From Methanomassiliicoccales archaeon (GTDB taxonomy: Archaea; Thermoplasmatota; Thermoplasmata; Methanomassiliicoccales; JACIVX01): a stretch of 6,724 nucleotides of DNA. The stretch lies in contig JAJRAG010000043.1 of NCBI GenBank assembly GCA_028682925.1, forward strand, positions 1-6,724, in the 5' to 3' direction. Below, piece after piece: positions 1-5,009 of the stretch; positions within the stretch are counted from its first letter, which is position 1, and every line of letters starts with the position of its first letter. A program made the position numbers and the translations under genes. The notes under the pieces were generated by a model. It ran no database searches. It saw nothing but the letters and a program-made list of their open reading frames with translations, and was not told the DNA's origin.

Positions 1-862
1 AACTAGGGACATCGGAGTCGCTGTGCAGTCCCATTGGTTCAACGTCGGGGCGATCGTCCCATGGGGAAGAGCAGGGGTAGGTGTGGTGGCTACACAGTCA
101 TTCGTCAATCCTTCATTTGGCACGCTAGGATTGGAGATGATGAAGAAGATGAGCCCAAGGGAGGTCGTTGAGAGACTAATCGCTGCGGACAAAGGAAAGG
201 ATCTCCGTCAACTTGCAGTCCTTGATTCGAAAGGAAGAGCGGCAGCGTACACCGGCAGTAGCTGCATACCCGCGGCCGGACACATCATAGGAAAAACACA
301 TTCCGTGCAAGCGAACATGATGCTGAACAACAGTGTCTGGCCTGAGATTTCAAAAGCTTTTGTGAAGGCGAGGGGACCTCTCGCAGAGAGGATGGTCGCT
401 GCCCTCGAAGCTGGAGAAAAAGCTGGCGGAGACATACGAGGAAGACAGTCGGCCGCGATCCTCGTGGTACGCGGTGAATCGACTGGAAATCCTTGGGAGG
501 ATCGTCTTGTGGACCTGAGAGTGGACGATAGTCCAGAACCGCTCGCTGAGCTGAAGAGACTTCTGAAGGTCCATCGCGCCTACGAGCATATGAACAATGG
601 TGACTTGGCATTGGAGACAGGCGAGGTGGAGCTCGCTCTGAGGCACTACACATCTGCAGAGAAGCTGTTCCCGGATAACACTGAGATGAGGTTCTGGCAT
701 GCTGCGGCCCTCACGAACACCGGGAAATTCGACGAGGCTCTCCCTATGTTCGGCAAAGTCTTCTCAAAGGATAACAACTGGCGAGAACTCGTTGCCCGTA
801 TCGTCCCTTTGGGACTTCTAAAAGTGAATGAAAGACAGCTGGAGAGGATCCTAAGAATGTAG
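1..862 (+). CDS. DUF1028 family protein with helical C-terminal tail, 5'-truncated by window edge
   Basis: The reading frame is open to the left edge (first codons ACT AGG GAC, from base 2), giving 286 visible residues. It begins TRDIGVAVQSHWFNVGA, matching the early part of DUF1028 proteins, which usually have roughly ten more N-terminal residues (TFSIVA...PETGE). The true start is therefore outside the window and the GTG at 23 is internal. Family-like blocks follow: VPWGRAGVGVVATQSFVNP, YTGSSCIPAAGH, SVQANMM and GDIRGRQSAAILVV, ending near residue 160. Residues ~170-275 are helical and TPR-like (HRAYEHMNNGDLAL, ELALRHYTSAEKLFPDN), the position where many DUF1028 proteins carry a small C-terminal domain. 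The family has an Ntn-hydrolase-like fold, but substrate and biochemical role are not established. No signal peptide can be judged. The next gene lies 124 nt downstream with its own promoter. Confidence 0.9.
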   Translation, partial: TRDIGVAVQSHWFNVGAIVPWGRAGVGVVATQSFVNPSFGTLGLEMMKKMSPREVVERLIAADKGKDLRQLAVLDSKGRAAAYTGSSCIPAAGHIIGKTHSVQANMMLNNSVWPEISKAFVKARGPLAERMVAALEAGEKAGGDIRGRQSAAILVVRGESTGNPWEDRLVDLRVDDSPEPLAELKRLLKVHRAYEHMNNGDLALETGEVELALRHYTSAEKLFPDNTEMRFWHAAALTNTGKFDEALPMFGKVFSKDNNWRELVARIVPLGLLKVNERQLERILRM

Positions 863-950
863 ACTCGATCTCAAGCGATTTCTCCGAGGCGACTGACCTG
901 AGAAGCCGACAAAAGACCCCAGAAGGTAGTCCGATCGCACTGAAACAGAA

Positions 951-961
951 AACCCTTTATC
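951..961 (+). promoter_or_regulatory. Box A (TATA) promoter of the CDF transporter, likely leaderless
   Basis: The sequence CTTTAT at 955-960, preceded by a purine-rich CAGAAAA that could act as a BRE, sits about 27 nt before the ATG at 987. This spacing places the transcript start at or a few bases before the start codon. No Shine-Dalgarno is visible just upstream of the ATG, which agrees with leaderless archaeal initiation. The transcript start is inferred. Confidence 0.5.
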
Positions 962-986
962 CCGGAATTGTGTACGACTCGACCCA

Positions 987-1892
987 ATGAGAAAGCAGAA
1001 GATAGCCATGCTATCCGTCTACAGCAATACACTCTTGGTCATCCTGAAGCTTGCTGTGGGTTTCATCATGGGATCTGTGAGTGTCATATCCGAGGGGATA
1101 CACTCGTCATTGGATCTGATAGCTGCCATCATCGCGAACTACTCGGTCAGAAGATCAGACCTGCCAGCGGACAAAGATCATCCTTACGGTCACGGGAAGT
1201 TCGAGAACTATGCTGGTGTCATCGAGGCGATCTTGATTGTTGTTGCTGCCGTCATCATCATATATGAGGCGACAAAGAAGCTGATAGAAGCTGCTCCAGT
1301 GGAGTTTCTTTATGCTGGCATCATAGTCATGGGGATATCGGCGGTCGTCAATACGATCGTATCAAGACAGCTCTACAGAGTGGGCGTAGAGGAGGATTCA
1401 ATCGCCTTGCAGGCTGATGGTTTGCACCTCAAGACGGACGTCATTACCTCTTTGGGGGTTTTCGTTGGCTTGATCCTGATCAACGTCACTGGATTGACGG
1501 TTCTCGACCCGATTGTCGCACTTCTAGTTGCTGCAATAATCATCAAAGCCGCTTATGATCTGACGAGGGAAGCGAGCAAAGGACTTGTCGATCGGAGATT
1601 GCCCGAGAAGGAAGAGCTTGAGATCAAGACCATTCTTGGGAAGCACAGCAACATGTTCATAGGATTTCATGATTTGAGAACGAGGAAGTCCGGCGCTCAT
1701 CGCTTCGTAGACCTTCATTTGGTGATGAGATATGATATGAAACTGGAGGAGGCGAGCGATGTCGCCGAGCACATCGAGAAGGAAATTGAGGAGAGAATCA
1801 AGAACACGCGTGTGATGGTCAAAGTGGAATCCTGCGATCACGAGGATTTCGACTTCAAGAAAATTGACCTGACGCGATTGAACGATCACTGA
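987..1892 (+). CDS. Cation diffusion facilitator (CDF) family divalent metal transporter
   Basis: This 301-residue protein has the length and layout of a CDF metal/H+ antiporter that exports divalent cations from the cytoplasm. Six membrane segments are visible at about residues 10-32, 36-54, 76-98, 106-127, 152-168 and 172-190. The transport site is seen as H39xxxD43 in TM2 (SEGIHSSLDL) and H147xxxD151 in TM5 (ADGLHLKTD). The conserved DHPYGHGKFEN motif (64-74), with D64, H65 and H69, follows TM2. The C-terminal cytoplasmic ferredoxin-like domain spans ~205-288 (FHDLRTRKSGAHRFVDLHL) and contains further histidines that may bind metal. Family knowledge associates HxxxD/HxxxD with zinc, while the HPYGHGKFE motif is shared by Zn/Fe members, so zinc is the best guess. 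The start is supported by a box A about 27 nt upstream and by the absence of N-terminal excess. It appears to be a single-gene unit. Confidence 0.95.
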   Translation: MRKQKIAMLSVYSNTLLVILKLAVGFIMGSVSVISEGIHSSLDLIAAIIANYSVRRSDLPADKDHPYGHGKFENYAGVIEAILIVVAAVIIIYEATKKLIEAAPVEFLYAGIIVMGISAVVNTIVSRQLYRVGVEEDSIALQADGLHLKTDVITSLGVFVGLILINVTGLTVLDPIVALLVAAIIIKAAYDLTREASKGLVDRRLPEKEELEIKTILGKHSNMFIGFHDLRTRKSGAHRFVDLHLVMRYDMKLEEASDVAEHIEKEIEERIKNTRVMVKVESCDHEDFDFKKIDLTRLNDH

Positions 1893-2169
1893 GACTGACG
1901 TTTCATGTTCGGTCGGGACATCTGGATACACTTGAAAGGACTGAGCATACAATGCTTTGCCCAAAAACAAGTCAAAGAAAGACTCTTTCAGAACATATTT
2001 GGCAATTCCTCACTCTGCGCTACTGCCGGGAGGTTAGAAGGCGATGAGTCCTTCGGTCTTCTCTGAGATGCGTGGCAAATGAGACCGATGCATCGAGGTC
2101 ATTTTGGGCGGAAAGCAAAGGTTTATTCGGGTCCATTTTGGCCTGGGAATTCCAATAGAAGATACGGAC
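1893..2169. other. Intergenic region downstream of the CDF gene, no gene seen
   Basis: No coding sequence with a recognisable family or a Shine-Dalgarno is visible on either strand. Open frames crossing it are short or are the reverse of neighbouring real sequence. There is no clear T-run terminator right after the transporter gene. The right end, around 2122-2127, carries a TTTATT box in front of the PEP carboxylase remnant. Confidence 0.6.
2117..2130 (+). promoter_or_regulatory. Possible surviving box A upstream of PEP carboxylase remnant
   Basis: TTTATT at 2122-2127 is preceded by the purine-rich stretch GAAAGCAAAG. A transcript start would fall near 2150, about 20 nt before the codon (GTC, 2170) where the carboxylase homology begins. 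It looks like the original promoter of the truncated gene, but activity cannot be judged from sequence. Confidence 0.35.
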
Positions 2170-2364
2170 GTCCGGATTCCCAAGTGCATGCGCACTCAGC
2201 ATCCCGATAATGTCAACCCACCGTTTCTCACGCACGACATCGATCTGGCTGGCGAGGACGAGATCCAAGAGGCCGACCACGTGTTCTCGCACCTTGACTG
2301 CGATGAGCAAATGCGGGAAGCTCATTCCGATAAGGGACGCGATTCCTCCGTCGCCTCTGAATGA
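2170..2364 (+). pseudogene. Truncated N-terminal remnant of archaeal-type phosphoenolpyruvate carboxylase
   Basis: The translation of 2170-2313 contains CMRTQHPDNVNPPF followed by GEDEIQEADHVFSHLDCDEQM. Archaeal-type PEP carboxylase (PEPcase_2, ~500 residues) begins with a near-identical signature: CMSTQHPDN, then GEDEIQEA, then FSHLGCDEQM. That enzyme adds bicarbonate to PEP to give oxaloacetate. Here the match stops after DEQM: the usual WD.EGKEVD continuation is absent, and 17 unrelated codons lead to TGA at 2362-2364. The convergent membrane-protein gene ends just 2 nt further on, so roughly 90% of the enzyme, including the catalytic parts, is missing. The codon where family proteins usually start reads GTC, and S-to-R (STQ to RTQ) and G-to-D (HLG to HLD) changes at normally conserved positions also suggest decay. 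The nearest in-frame ATG is at 2188. The frame has no internal stop, so the truncation may be fairly recent or a short peptide may still be made. Confidence 0.75.
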
Positions 2365-2366
2365 AT

Positions 2367-3086
2367 TCAAATGAGATGCCAGTTTAAGAAAAATGACGCA
2401 CTGAGCACCACAAGGATAATTCCAATCAAGAACAAGAACAGTATCGTCAGTCTGCCGCTCCATTTGCCAATCGCCATATTGATTCTGTTCATGAGAGGTT
2501 CAGACCGGTCCTTGGCGGTCAAGTAGATGAGAAGGATCAGGACTAGCGGAAGAATGTACAGAAGGTTGTATAACATCAGGAGGACGATCATCTCATATGG
2601 GTCTGTTCCGGCTTCGATGATTGATGCGATTGCGACGAAGTAGAAAGCGGAGGTCGGGAGATCGAATGCAGTGGTTCCCATGCCGAAAAAGAACGTGTGA
2701 AATGGGTTCAGCGTCTTGAGCATGGCCAGCATTGGGGCCATTGCCTTTTTCATGTAACCTTCGCTCTTTGAGCGCCCCCCTTTGACGACATAACGTCTGA
2801 ACACCAGCGCAGTCCCGACGGCAATCAGTATCATCCCTATTGCAAGAAGAATGATGTAGTCGGTCGAGCCCATATCATAGATGTAACCCTTCATAGGCTG
2901 ACCGATCGCGAAAACGACAACAAAGCCGAACACGGCATACATCACAAATGTCCCCAGGATGAAAGATACCACGCGCGACACGGGTTTCTTCACGCCGAGA
3001 AGAAGAAACACCTGTGCTGCAATCGTAGAAGGGTTCAGACTATCCATCAGGGCAAGAGTGATTATCGAAGGTAGAAGGAGAAGCAC
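2367..3086 (-). CDS. LysE/Sap (GAP)-type six-helix integral membrane protein
   Basis: The protein is about 239 residues and very hydrophobic, with six predicted membrane segments at roughly 5-30, 40-63, 75-97, 128-157, 164-190 and 211-233. The first helix holds ALMDSLNPSTIA, and helix 4 is preceded by NPFHTFFFGMG and followed by FDLPTSAFYFVAIASI. These features recall the LysE superfamily branch that includes Sap/GAP proteins and, more distantly, DsbD/CcdA-like membrane proteins. No CxxC or other redox cysteines are seen, so a thiol-transfer role is unlikely; small-molecule export is a family-based guess and the substrate is unknown. A basic loop (RRYVVKGGRSKSEGYMKK) separates helices 3 and 4. 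Start: GAAGGAG at 3098-3104 is 11 nt from a GTG at 3084-3086 but only 2 nt from the upstream in-frame TTG at 3093-3095, so GTG is preferred though TTG is possible. The gene converges on the PEP carboxylase remnant. Confidence 0.8.
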   Translation of the reverse strand: MLLLLPSIITLALMDSLNPSTIAAQVFLLLGVKKPVSRVVSFILGTFVMYAVFGFVVVFAIGQPMKGYIYDMGSTDYIILLAIGMILIAVGTALVFRRYVVKGGRSKSEGYMKKAMAPMLAMLKTLNPFHTFFFGMGTTAFDLPTSAFYFVAIASIIEAGTDPYEMIVLLMLYNLLYILPLVLILLIYLTAKDRSEPLMNRINMAIGKWSGRLTILFLFLIGIILVVLSASFFLNWHLI

Positions 3087-3146
3087 GACCCGCAATACTC
3101 CTTCAATAGAGACAACTCATTGCCTCGGTTCATCCATTTGGCTTCA

Positions 3147-3153
3147 TAATAAA
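3147..3153 (-). promoter_or_regulatory. Box A (TATA) promoter of the LysE/Sap-type gene
   Basis: On the minus strand this reads TTTATTA, a good archaeal box A. A start about 26 nt downstream, near 3123, would give a leader of roughly 35 nt that includes the GAAGGAG Shine-Dalgarno at 3098-3104. Confidence 0.55.
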
Positions 3154-3230
3154 CCTTGCATCTTCGATTGCCAAGTAATGTCAGACTTTGCCCGTTGTGA
3201 CACTCATTATTAGATCGACCTTGATGCGGC

Positions 3231-3317
3231 CTGCAAGACGATAGGTTGCAGATTCAATGGACCCCTGCACTGCAGACTCCTTCAAAGAACGGAGAAGACT
3301 CTGTTGTCTTTTTGTGA
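3231..3317 (+). ncRNA. Candidate structured RNA or leader ending in a hairpin plus T-run
   Basis: Several inverted repeats follow each other on the plus strand: CTGCAA (3231-3236) with TTGCAG (3246-3251), the palindrome CTGCACTGCAG (3265-3275), CTCC (3277-3280) with GGAG (3291-3294), and AAGAC (3295-3299) with GTCTT (3306-3310) running into TTTTT (3309-3313). The CTGCA elements could also pair with each other in alternative ways. ATTATTA at 3206-3212 could be a box A placing a transcript start near 3232. It could be a small RNA, an attenuator-like leader of the gene at 3459, or chance. No known RNA family is recognised. Confidence 0.25.
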
Positions 3318-3445
3318 TCCATGAGGTACTGGAAATCGATGACAGAATTGACCAGATACTTCTAGATAAGGTTTTTGGGAAACTTACTTACCGAACTTCT
3401 TACACTTACCTCGGTCCGGGTCTTGTAGAAGAAGGGATGGGACCT

Positions 3446-3454
3446 AGGAGGTGA
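3446..3454 (+). promoter_or_regulatory. Near-perfect Shine-Dalgarno of the 90-residue protein
   Basis: AGGAGGTGA is fully complementary to the conserved archaeal 16S rRNA tail (ACCUCCU region), with AGGAGG 7 nt from the ATG at 3459. It is the strongest translation signal in the window and fixes the start of the small gene. Confidence 0.85.
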
Positions 3455-3458
3455 AATC

Positions 3459-3731
3459 ATGGCTAACAGGAAGACTACTGGAAAGAAGGGAAGGAAGCCC
3501 AGAACAAAGAGTAAGGTGCTTGAGCAGATAGTCCCGCAGCCGGCCCAAGTCGAGGCAATCGTGTTGCCTGAACTTAGTTCGGAGAGCGTCGAGGTTGTCA
3601 AGCCAACGCCGACTCAACTTGTACCGCAACAGGAACAGACCACTATTTTGACGTCAGACCAAACGACTCAGCGGACGTTACCGGTCGAGACGGTTGCATC
3701 AGAACAATCGGCTGTTCAACAGGCATCGTAA
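3459..3731 (+). CDS. Hypothetical disordered protein with basic N-terminus
   Basis: I do not recognise this 90-residue protein. The first ~19 residues are strongly basic (MANRKTTGKKGRKPRTKSK), resembling nucleic-acid-binding or ribosome-associated tails. The rest is low complexity, rich in Gln, Pro, Thr, Val and Glu (QPAQVEAIVLP, PTPTQLVPQQEQTT, VETVASEQSAVQQAS), with no cysteines, histidines or aromatic residues. No membrane segment or signal peptide is visible, so a soluble, largely disordered protein is expected. Its reality rests on the outstanding AGGAGGTGA Shine-Dalgarno and a T-run terminator about 60 nt after the stop. It stands alone, convergent to the GYD gene. RNA or DNA binding by the basic head is only an inference from composition. 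Confidence 0.7.
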   Translation: MANRKTTGKKGRKPRTKSKVLEQIVPQPAQVEAIVLPELSSESVEVVKPTPTQLVPQQEQTTILTSDQTTQRTLPVETVASEQSAVQQAS

Positions 3732-3783
3732 GGGAATCGTTTTCATCTTTCAATCAAGGAAGCGTGGACCCTGAACTGCGCTT

Positions 3784-3801
3784 TTCCTGTTTTTTTCTTT
3801 C
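3784..3801 (+). terminator. T-rich terminator after the 90-residue protein gene
   Basis: Seven consecutive T (3790-3796) followed by CTTT, within a pyrimidine-rich stretch about 60 nt past the stop codon at 3731. Archaeal RNA polymerase terminates at such T-runs without needing a hairpin. A second run of five T lies at 3888-3892. Confidence 0.6.
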
Positions 3802-3900
3802 ATTGACGACCTTTCTACAATCCGGACTTCGAGGAGTGTAGGAACGTGCTAGTGTCAGGATCCGGACCCGAGCATATCCAGACATTATTTTTCTGATCCC

Positions 3901-3920
3901 AATAAAAAGAAGAAGAAAGG
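3901..3920 (-). terminator. T-rich terminator after the GYD gene
   Basis: On the minus strand this is a pyrimidine tract, CCTTTCTTCTTCTTTTTATT, 13 nt after the GYD gene's stop. It fits archaeal T-run termination and separates the two convergent genes. Confidence 0.55.
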
Positions 3921-3932
3921 GTTTGATTGACT

Positions 3933-4199
3933 CTACTCGAGCAGTTTTGCCGCTTCTTCTCTCGGAACTGCAACGAGGGTCTCAGTCTTGGCGATATCGC
4001 CGAGGCCAAGCATAGCCTTCATTGCTGTTTTCTCGTCAGGCGCTTCGAATATCCCGATCGTGTCGTACCTGCCGAGCAACCAGTACATGGCCTTGAACTT
4101 GACGCCTTCCTTTGCTATCTCCCCGACATACTTGTTGACTGCGTTGACCGATTCCTTCGTCAGTCTCTTGTGGAACTTACCGAGCACTACGAACATCAT
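3933..4199 (-). CDS. GYD domain-containing protein
   Basis: The 88-residue protein starts MMFVVLGKFH and contains YWLLGRYDTIGIFEAPDE (39-56), the diagnostic GRYD block (G43-D46) of the GYD family, followed by KTETLVAVPREE. These small proteins adopt a ferredoxin-like dimeric alpha/beta fold; no enzymatic activity is established. The full domain length is present. Start choice: the frame could extend to 4274, but GGGAGGTG at 4205-4212 lies 5 nt before the ATG at 4197-4199 (8 nt before the adjacent ATG at 4194-4196), and the N-terminus then aligns with the family. A box A CCTTATAGC at 4234-4242 predicts a transcript start near 4212, just ahead of the Shine-Dalgarno. The gene is therefore probably expressed on its own, although another small barrel-like gene lies upstream in the same direction. 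Confidence 0.9.
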   Translation of the reverse strand: MMFVVLGKFHKRLTKESVNAVNKYVGEIAKEGVKFKAMYWLLGRYDTIGIFEAPDEKTAMKAMLGLGDIAKTETLVAVPREEAAKLLE

Positions 4200-4204
4200 G
4201 CCCA

Positions 4205-4212
4205 CACCTCCC
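4205..4212 (-). promoter_or_regulatory. Shine-Dalgarno that fixes the GYD start
   Basis: GGGAGGTG on the minus strand, 5 nt before the ATG at 4199. It rules out the longer in-frame start at 4274, which would place this site and the box A inside the coding region. Confidence 0.8.
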
Positions 4213-4233
4213 GAAGGAAAAGTTGGGCACGAA

Positions 4234-4242
4234 GCTATAAGG
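4234..4242 (-). promoter_or_regulatory. Box A promoter of the GYD gene
   Basis: Minus strand CCTTATAGC, preceded by the purine-rich GGAAAAGA as a possible BRE. A transcript start about 26 nt downstream would give a leader of only about 12 nt containing the Shine-Dalgarno. Confidence 0.55.
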
Positions 4243-4371
4243 TCTTTTCCGCAAGACTGCTGGGCTGCACGCACTTGATTATCTGGACATTCTTTCTACA
4301 ACTTCAAGAAAGGGGAGAATTACTGGATAGATGAACCAAACCTCTTCAGTTACTTCTTCTTTTTCAGGTTA

Positions 4372-4728
4372 TCACTTTTCCAGCTCAACTTTTGCTCTTT
4401 CGATCCAGAGCTGTGCCTTGAGGGAGCCTGGACTCATCATCGGATCCAACTTGGAGTGCCATTTCTCATCCAGTTTCTTGATCTCAGGATCCTTTTCCCA
4501 CGCCTTGTACATTTTGTCGTATGCTTCCCGGTCTTCGTATTCGTCGATCACCATCCACGTCTCTTCATCTGGATTGGCCTCTTTCTCAGCAGATTGAAGA
4601 ATCCGTGACCTTATGCGGTAGGATTTGCCGGAGTGGGATTTCTGATCATCAAGGATCTCTTTCCACAACTCAAAGTGCTTCTTGCTGAATTCCTTGCGGA
4701 TACGCCACTGGCCTACTTCACAGAACAT
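4372..4728 (-). CDS. Small dimeric alpha/beta barrel-like protein (NIPSNAP/ABM-like)
   Basis: This 118-residue soluble protein is charged and rich in Lys, Glu and Trp. It shows a beta-strand start (CEVGQWRIRKEF), a helix (HFELWKEILDDQK), a strand near RIRSRILQSA, then TWMVIDEYEDREAYDKMYKAW (58-77) and a helix DPEIKKLDEKWHSKLDP, ending with LKAQLWIERAKVELEK. The strand-helix order and the EYEDREAYDKMYKAW block recall NIPSNAP or antibiotic-biosynthesis-monooxygenase-type ferredoxin-like domains, but this is a fold-level guess and no catalytic residues stand out. The start is firm: GAGGAGGG at 4735-4742 lies 6 nt upstream of the ATG. Box A-like sequences on the minus strand around 4767-4772 or 4780-4792 could drive it. 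It precedes the GYD gene by 172 nt in the same direction. Confidence 0.75.
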   Translation of the reverse strand: MFCEVGQWRIRKEFSKKHFELWKEILDDQKSHSGKSYRIRSRILQSAEKEANPDEETWMVIDEYEDREAYDKMYKAWEKDPEIKKLDEKWHSKLDPMMSPGSLKAQLWIERAKVELEK

Positions 4729-4848
4729 GTTCTTCCCTCCTCGTTTTCTTCATCGGGACCTTTGTTCTTAAGTTCTTCTAAGGTAATAATCGACATACAC
4801 CGTACCCTCTCCTCATCTGCCGTCAGAACCGTCAGAAGTGCCAGAAAA

Positions 4849-4924
4849 TGGTGGACCGGGCGAGATTTGAACTCGCGGCCTCTACCATGCCAAGGTAGCG
4901 ATCTTCCAGCTGATCTACCGGCCC
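4849..4924 (-). tRNA. tRNA-Ala(GGC) with encoded CCA
   Basis: The minus strand folds into a full cloverleaf: acceptor GGGCCGG (4924-4918) with CCGGTCC (4859-4853), D arm GATC/GATC, anticodon stem CTACC/GGTAG with loop TTGGCAT giving anticodon GGC, a 5-nt variable loop, and T arm GCGAG/CTCGC with loop TTCAAAT. The G3:U70 wobble in the acceptor, the classic alanine identity element, is present. Discriminator A at 4852 is followed by encoded CCA (4851-4849). No intron is seen. It decodes GCC and GCU alanine codons. It lies 85 nt downstream of purF on the same strand but has its own box A. Confidence 0.97.
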
Positions 4925-4952
4925 GTGCGAACGGTCCCAAAGTGGTTACTAC

Positions 4953-4959
4953 TATTAAA
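4953..4959 (-). promoter_or_regulatory. Box A promoter of tRNA-Ala
   Basis: Minus strand TTTAATA (context GATTTAATAG) lies centred about 32 nt before the mature tRNA 5' end, predicting a start near 4928-4930 with only a few leader bases. This is the most typical promoter in the window, so the tRNA need not rely on readthrough from purF. Confidence 0.7.
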
Positions 4960-5009
4960 TCTTGCCCTGACGCTCGAAATTCCAGAAATCTTGAGAGACT
5001 GAGTGGACA

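Larger units (their letters stand above)
3087..3445. other. Divergent intergenic region with promoter and hairpin cluster
   Basis: This stretch separates the minus-strand membrane protein from the plus-strand 90-residue protein. It holds the box A of the former (3147-3153), a possible plus-strand box A near 3206-3212, a run of hairpins at 3231-3313 and the upstream region of the latter. A 65-codon plus-strand frame at 3257-3454 has no Shine-Dalgarno and no recognisable family, so I do not call it a gene. Confidence 0.55.

Noticed and set aside
23..25. GTG as start of the DUF1028 gene
   Set aside because: The frame is open to the window edge and the residues before it (TRDIGVA) continue the family alignment.
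2020..2463. 147-codon minus-strand frame
   Set aside because: It runs antisense to the PEP carboxylase remnant and overlaps the 3' end of the membrane-protein gene out of frame; no family resemblance.
3257..3454. 65-codon plus-strand frame whose stop lies inside the Shine-Dalgarno of the 90-residue gene, suggesting translational coupling
   Set aside because: No Shine-Dalgarno or leaderless placement for its ATG, no recognisable family, and it overlaps the hairpin cluster; most likely untranslated upstream sequence.
4200..4274. Longer N-terminus for the GYD protein
   Set aside because: The extra 25 residues do not resemble the family and would contain the box A and Shine-Dalgarno of the shorter start.
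4713..4940. Minus-strand frame over the tRNA, including a 27-codon sub-frame from the ATG at 4794-4796 that begins MSIITLEELKNKG
   Set aside because: The GREFKSRPVHH-type sequence is the usual mistranslation of a tRNA. The 27-codon piece overlaps the start of the 118-residue gene and its nearest GGAG is about 12 nt away, so support is weak.
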